Below are positions 60,751-64,000 of a DNA stretch of 64,000 nt, one piece after another (position 1 is the stretch's first letter; every line of letters starts with the position of its first letter). The notes below the pieces were generated by a model. The model ran no database searches and was not told where the DNA came from. It saw nothing but the letters and a program-made list of their open reading frames with translations. Origin of the DNA: Ctena decussata (taxonomy: Eukaryota; Mollusca; Bivalvia; Lucinida; Lucinidae). The stretch covers positions 2,921,501 through 2,985,500 of the forward strand of contig OZ022498.1 in the NCBI GenBank assembly GCA_963989385.1. Reading direction: 5' to 3'. Made by a program: the position numbers and the translations under genes.

Positions 60751-60799
60751 CTAAGTTAGATAATAAAGGGACCGTTTTTTCTCAGTAAAGTCGTCAATG

Positions 60800-60965
60800 G
60801 CATTACTGCCTATGCGAAAATACGCAGGTGCGTATTGAAATTTTGTCAAATTGAACAAGATTTCGGTAGTAATAGCAAACTTCAGGCTAAACTCTTATTC
60901 TTGTTCTCAAGGGTTTAAAACATAACTGTGCGTAACATGCAATTGCCCCTAGTTACGGCCCTAGT
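60800..60965. repeat. Repeat R1, second copy
   Basis: ACTGCCTATGCGAAAATACG, GCAGGTGCGTATTGAAATTT, CATAACTGTGCGTAACATGC and GCCCCTAGTTACGGCCCTAG follow the order seen at 22080-22312. Confidence 0.6.
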
Positions 60966-61139
60966 CATTACTTGCCCGTTCCCAGGTTGAATCCTGCTTG
61001 TTCTGACTCAAGCGCTGTAGTCATCTGTAAAGATCGTTTGTGAAAAAGTGGGACGCAAATCGATTTAATTTCATAACAAGGAGATTTAATTTTAGACTTC
61101 AAACCAACAACATCCCAATTTCTAACGAAAAATTTTAAA

Positions 61140-61490
61140 GTGCATGACCTTGAAGACAAGTTCACATTAAGATTAGTACCATATAAAACTTTAGACCAAT
61201 ATCCAACATCTGTAAAATTACAAAGTAAATCAATCCGTGAGTTAAGGAGATATACATCTAACCAAGAATCTCCGAAAGATTAACATGAAATTTCTAGGTC
61301 CATGACCTTGACCTTAAGGTCACCTAGGGGCGTGGGTGGTACTGTGTAAAACTTTAGACCCAGTATCTAACATCTGTATAAGTATCAAGTATATCCATTC
61401 ATGGGTAAAGGAGATATGGGCCTTAAAAAAACCCCAAAAAATCCAGACGCGGACGCGGACCCTGACTCCGACGCCGGGTGACAACACTAG
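61140..61490. repeat. Repeat with GACGCGGACGCGGACC terminus
   Basis: TGACCTTGAAGACAAGTTCAC...CCATATAAAACTTTAGACC and CATGACCTTGACCTTAAGGTC...GTGTAAAACTTTAGACC are two units ~170 bp apart. They are followed by AAAGGAGATATGGGCC and the GACGC-rich end, related to 51230-51290. Confidence 0.55.
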
Positions 61491-61739
61491 CCCTTTCTGC
61501 TATTTGATACTAGGCGAGCTAAAACGTCTTTAATCTTTGAAGTCTTACGTTTAATTGATGCAGTTTTTGGAATAGCCAGTGTTGTACAGACTATTAACAT
61601 CCCTTATATATATGGGCATTGACTCCCTATTCAGGAGAATGATATTGGAAAATCGATTAAGCTGGTGATTTATGGTAAATGCAAAAATCTGCATAAAACC
61701 ATAAAAAATAAAGTATCTCCCTGAAAGTTAGCAGACTTC

Positions 61740-62400
61740 TTATTTTTGTTGTATTCTACAGTTTAGAATACAAAATAGAGGTACATGCTGCTTAAAAAAA
61801 GTTTTTATAAGGAAAGATCAAATGTTAGTTTTCTGCGCAGAAATCTAAAAAAAATAACATCGTTATTGAAAATTTATGTAGCCCTGCAGGTACGTTATTG
61901 CATAATGAAGAGCGTCCTAGCAATTATTTGTTCCAACTTTTTTTTTTCAAATTGTAATGTAGACCAGATGAAAACGGTAGCTATTTCTCAAATGGTCAAC
62001 CATTTACAAGGTAAATGTACATTGAACGCATTCATTAAATATATGGTAGCAAGCACACCTATATAACACCTATATAATACATAACTGGCAATATGACAGG
62101 TGTGTACATAAAATTGAATAGTTTCACTTGTGTGTTTTGACAAAAAAATTTGGACACAGGCTACGTCTTTTTATCTGCTCAGCCTGATAATGTGTGAAAG
62201 AGTTGGAAAAAAATAATAGGTAGGACGCTCTCCGTAATGCACGAAGATATTCTCAGCACTAAGTATATCATCAATAACGATATTGTTTTTTTTTAGATTT
62301 CTGCGCAGAAAATTACCCTTTGATCTTTCCTCATAAAAACACTTTTTAACATCAATAAATTCTGCATTTTGGGGTTCTAAATTATGAATAACAATATAAA
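61740..62400. repeat. Fold-back element, ~650 bp
   Basis: AGTTTTTATAAGGAAAGATC...TTTCTGCGCAGAAATCTAAA...ATTGCATAATGAAGAGCGTCC (61798-61918) is mirrored by GGACGCTCTCCGTAATGCAC...TTTAGATTTCTGCGCAGAAA...GATCTTTCCTCATAAAAAC (62223-62340). The frames at 61785-62066 (plus) and 62171-62446 (minus) are the two arms translated. No transposase. Confidence 0.75.
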
Positions 62401-62574
62401 GAAGGCATCTGCTAAGGTTTGGGAAGATCAGTTGTATATTCAGCATTTTATGCAGAGTTTTGTCTTTGCCCCAAATCTGTGATTATCACCACCTTAAGTT
62501 ATTGGCCTGTTATTACTTATGCATCTCGTGTATTGTTCCGCACCTGCTTAAGCAAGGTTTCAGTCCGTCCGTCA

Positions 62575-62622
62575 GTCCGTTCGTCCTTCCGTCCGTCCGT
62601 CCGTCCGTCCGTCCGTCCGTCA
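62575..62622. repeat. (GTCC)n microsatellite
   Basis: About ten GTCC/GTCCGTCC units, with slight degeneration on the left. Confidence 0.9.
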
Positions 62623-62639
62623 ATGCGTTCACAATTTAC

Positions 62640-63330
62640 ATCGACCCTCACATTTAAGTCCATTCAAATGAAATCATTGCGCCCATGGTTTTCAAATTTT
62701 GCATGCAGCGTAATCAGGCTGCAGGGGCTTCAGAATGGTAACATGTAGCCTGATCGAGAATCCAAGATGGCTGCCGTTACTAAACGTAGTAAAAACTATA
62801 AACTCGGCTTTTTCTCCAGAACCACTTACTATATTTGGTTGAAATTTTGCACGGAACACTAGCATGACCTTGGTTTTCAAAATCATGAAAATGAAAAAAA
62901 TCTGTTGCGGAATTAGGTCACATTGACCTACTTTTCATTGACGAGTTTATGTTGCTGAAATGCCAATATCTTAAGAAACCATAAACCGAGTTTGGTCAAA
63001 TTCAATCAGAACGATCAGTGAATGGAGCTCTTTCAAATGTATGTGAATATGGACCATCCAAGATGGCCGACGGTTGCTGTTACTAAAAATAGCAAAAGTA
63101 TGAAGATGAAAACATCTTAAGAACCGCTGAATGAATTTGATCCAGTTTTGTGTCAGGATGATCCTTGTGTGAAGCTATTTCATATTTTTGCAAATTGATC
63201 GCCCAAAATTGCCGCCATTCACCGTTACTAAAAACAGCGAACAATATGAAACAGAACTACCTAATGATTTTTGAACAAATATATATCAAAATGATGCTTT
63301 GATCAAGTTCTTAATGTGGAGGCACAAAAC
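62640..63330. repeat. Diverged tandem repeat, CCAAGATGGC-containing unit
   Basis: CCAAGATGGCTGCCGTTACTAAACG (62761), CCAAGATGGCCGACGG...TTACTAAAAATAGC (63058) and AAAATTGCCGCCATTCACCG...TTACTAAAAACAGC (63207) begin similar blocks that continue with AGAACCACT/AAGAACCGCT and TTTGGTTGAAATTTTG-like text. Confidence 0.5.
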
Positions 63331-63407
63331 AGATGCAACACAACATTCCGTAGAATTCTTGCCTCATAACACAACATAAGTATAAACGGCATTAAACATA
63401 TATACAT

Positions 63408-63643
63408 GAGCCGTGACACGAGAAAAACAACAAAGTGGTTGTTAGCCCAGCGCAGAATCAGATCGGCCTGGGCATCAGCCCTGTCTGATCAGACTCTTCC
63501 CTAAGCGCGTAAAGGCTAGCTAATGGTCTAAGCTACCGCCATGCGGACAGCGAAGTCTCTGATCAAACTGGGCGGATGCGCAGGCTGATCTGAGTCTGTT
63601 CTGGTCCCACAACCACTTTGTTGGTTTTCTCGTGTCTCGGCTC
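63408..63643. mobile_element. MITE M1, full copy with 4-bp duplication
   Basis: GAGCCGTGACACGAGAAAAAC-type left end to GTGTCTCGGCTC; ACAT on both sides (63404-63407 and 63644-63647). Confidence 0.9.
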
Positions 63644-63754
63644 ACATGCAATACAAAATAACAATTGATGACTCATAAATATTTCCTATGAAGAATCTGA
63701 GTTTTCCTATCCATGTTTGTCATGTTCTAACGATGTTGCCGACAAACTCATCTA

Positions 63755-63940
63755 GACAACAAAGTGACATGTGTGCCCAGCGAAGATTAAGAACAGTCTG
63801 GGCATCCGCCCAGTCTGATCAGAATCTTCGCTTTAGGCATTGAGGTTGCTTATGCCTTAGCTTTCCTTTAAGCGCACAGCGAAGACTCGGATCAGACTGG
63901 GCGCATGTGCCACTCTGTTGGTTTTGTTGTGTCACGGCTC
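63755..63940. mobile_element. MITE M1, left terminus lost and right arm shortened
   Basis: Starts AGACAACAAAGTGACATGTG (arm interior) and ends GTGTCACGGCTC. A deletion removed the GATGCCCAGGCTGATCTGAG block before the terminal arm. Lies 112 bp from the previous copy. Confidence 0.75.
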
Positions 63941-64000
63941 ATAAGTACTCACATAGTCTTACAAGGAGGGAGACGGTTACACGGTTTGAAGATAGTCTTT

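Noticed and set aside
62419..62748. 109-codon frame with an RPSVRPSVRPS stretch
   Set aside because: The repeat peptide is a translation of the (GTCC)n microsatellite.

Overview
This is a repeat-rich, AT-rich, intron-bearing animal genome fragment with no bacterial-type operons. The fragments that can be recognised (thrombospondin type-1 and chitin-binding exons with phase-1 junctions, a craniofacial-development-protein-2-like LINE, tRNA-derived SINEs and very dense palindromic MITEs) point to a bivalve or related mollusc. That assignment is inferred from repeat content and gene type and was not tested by a search.

Conventional coding content is small. Two paralogous, convergently oriented secreted-protein genes are visible through three exons each. 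Gene A (plus strand) has TSP1 exons at 26278-26433 and 29467-29655 and a terminal cysteine-rich chitin-binding-like exon at 30975-31153. Gene B (minus strand) has the matching exons at 52015-51878, 47406-47215 and 43236-43058. All internal exons are phase 1-1, every acceptor and donor site is intact, and the cysteine spacing of the last exons is nearly the same. Their 5' exons (signal peptide) were not recognised and may lie outside the window or in unrecognised sequence.

The most unusual object is a complete 5.0 kb LTR element at 6618-11641 on the minus strand. It has two 249-bp LTRs that look identical, a 5-bp target duplication (CTTTT), a primer-binding-site candidate, a polypurine tract, and one 862-codon open frame but no pol. 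The protein joins a ComEA-like helix-hairpin-helix, a roughly 400-residue Arg/Ser domain, a retrotransposon Gag domain and a CCHC knuckle. The 1.4 kb between gag and the 3' LTR is made of several different tandem arrays that all share the heptamer CTACAAG.

The rest is layered mobile DNA. Family M1 is a ~235-bp palindrome ending GAGCC/GGCTC, with 18 full or partial copies, several flanked by 4-bp duplications. M2 is a ~222-bp hairpin starting GGGGCCGTATTCATGAAACG (4 copies). M3 is a ~215-bp palindrome starting GGGTCGAGTCGGGTAAC (4 copies). M4 is a 129-bp element with TIR GGCCCGATTTCACG and TWA duplications (2 copies). There are also several tRNA-derived SINE families, decayed LINE reverse-transcriptase and C-terminal fragments, inverted pairs of longer repeats, and minisatellites including a 1.1-kb array of a 24-bp unit inside an intron of gene A. 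Layout: 1-6.6 kb repeats and satellites; 6.6-11.6 kb LTR element; 11.7-26 kb MITE/SINE-rich noncoding DNA; 26.3-31.2 kb gene A; 31.2-43 kb SINE, LINE and MITE clusters; 43-52 kb gene B; 52-64 kb decayed LINEs, inverted repeats and tandem repeats.
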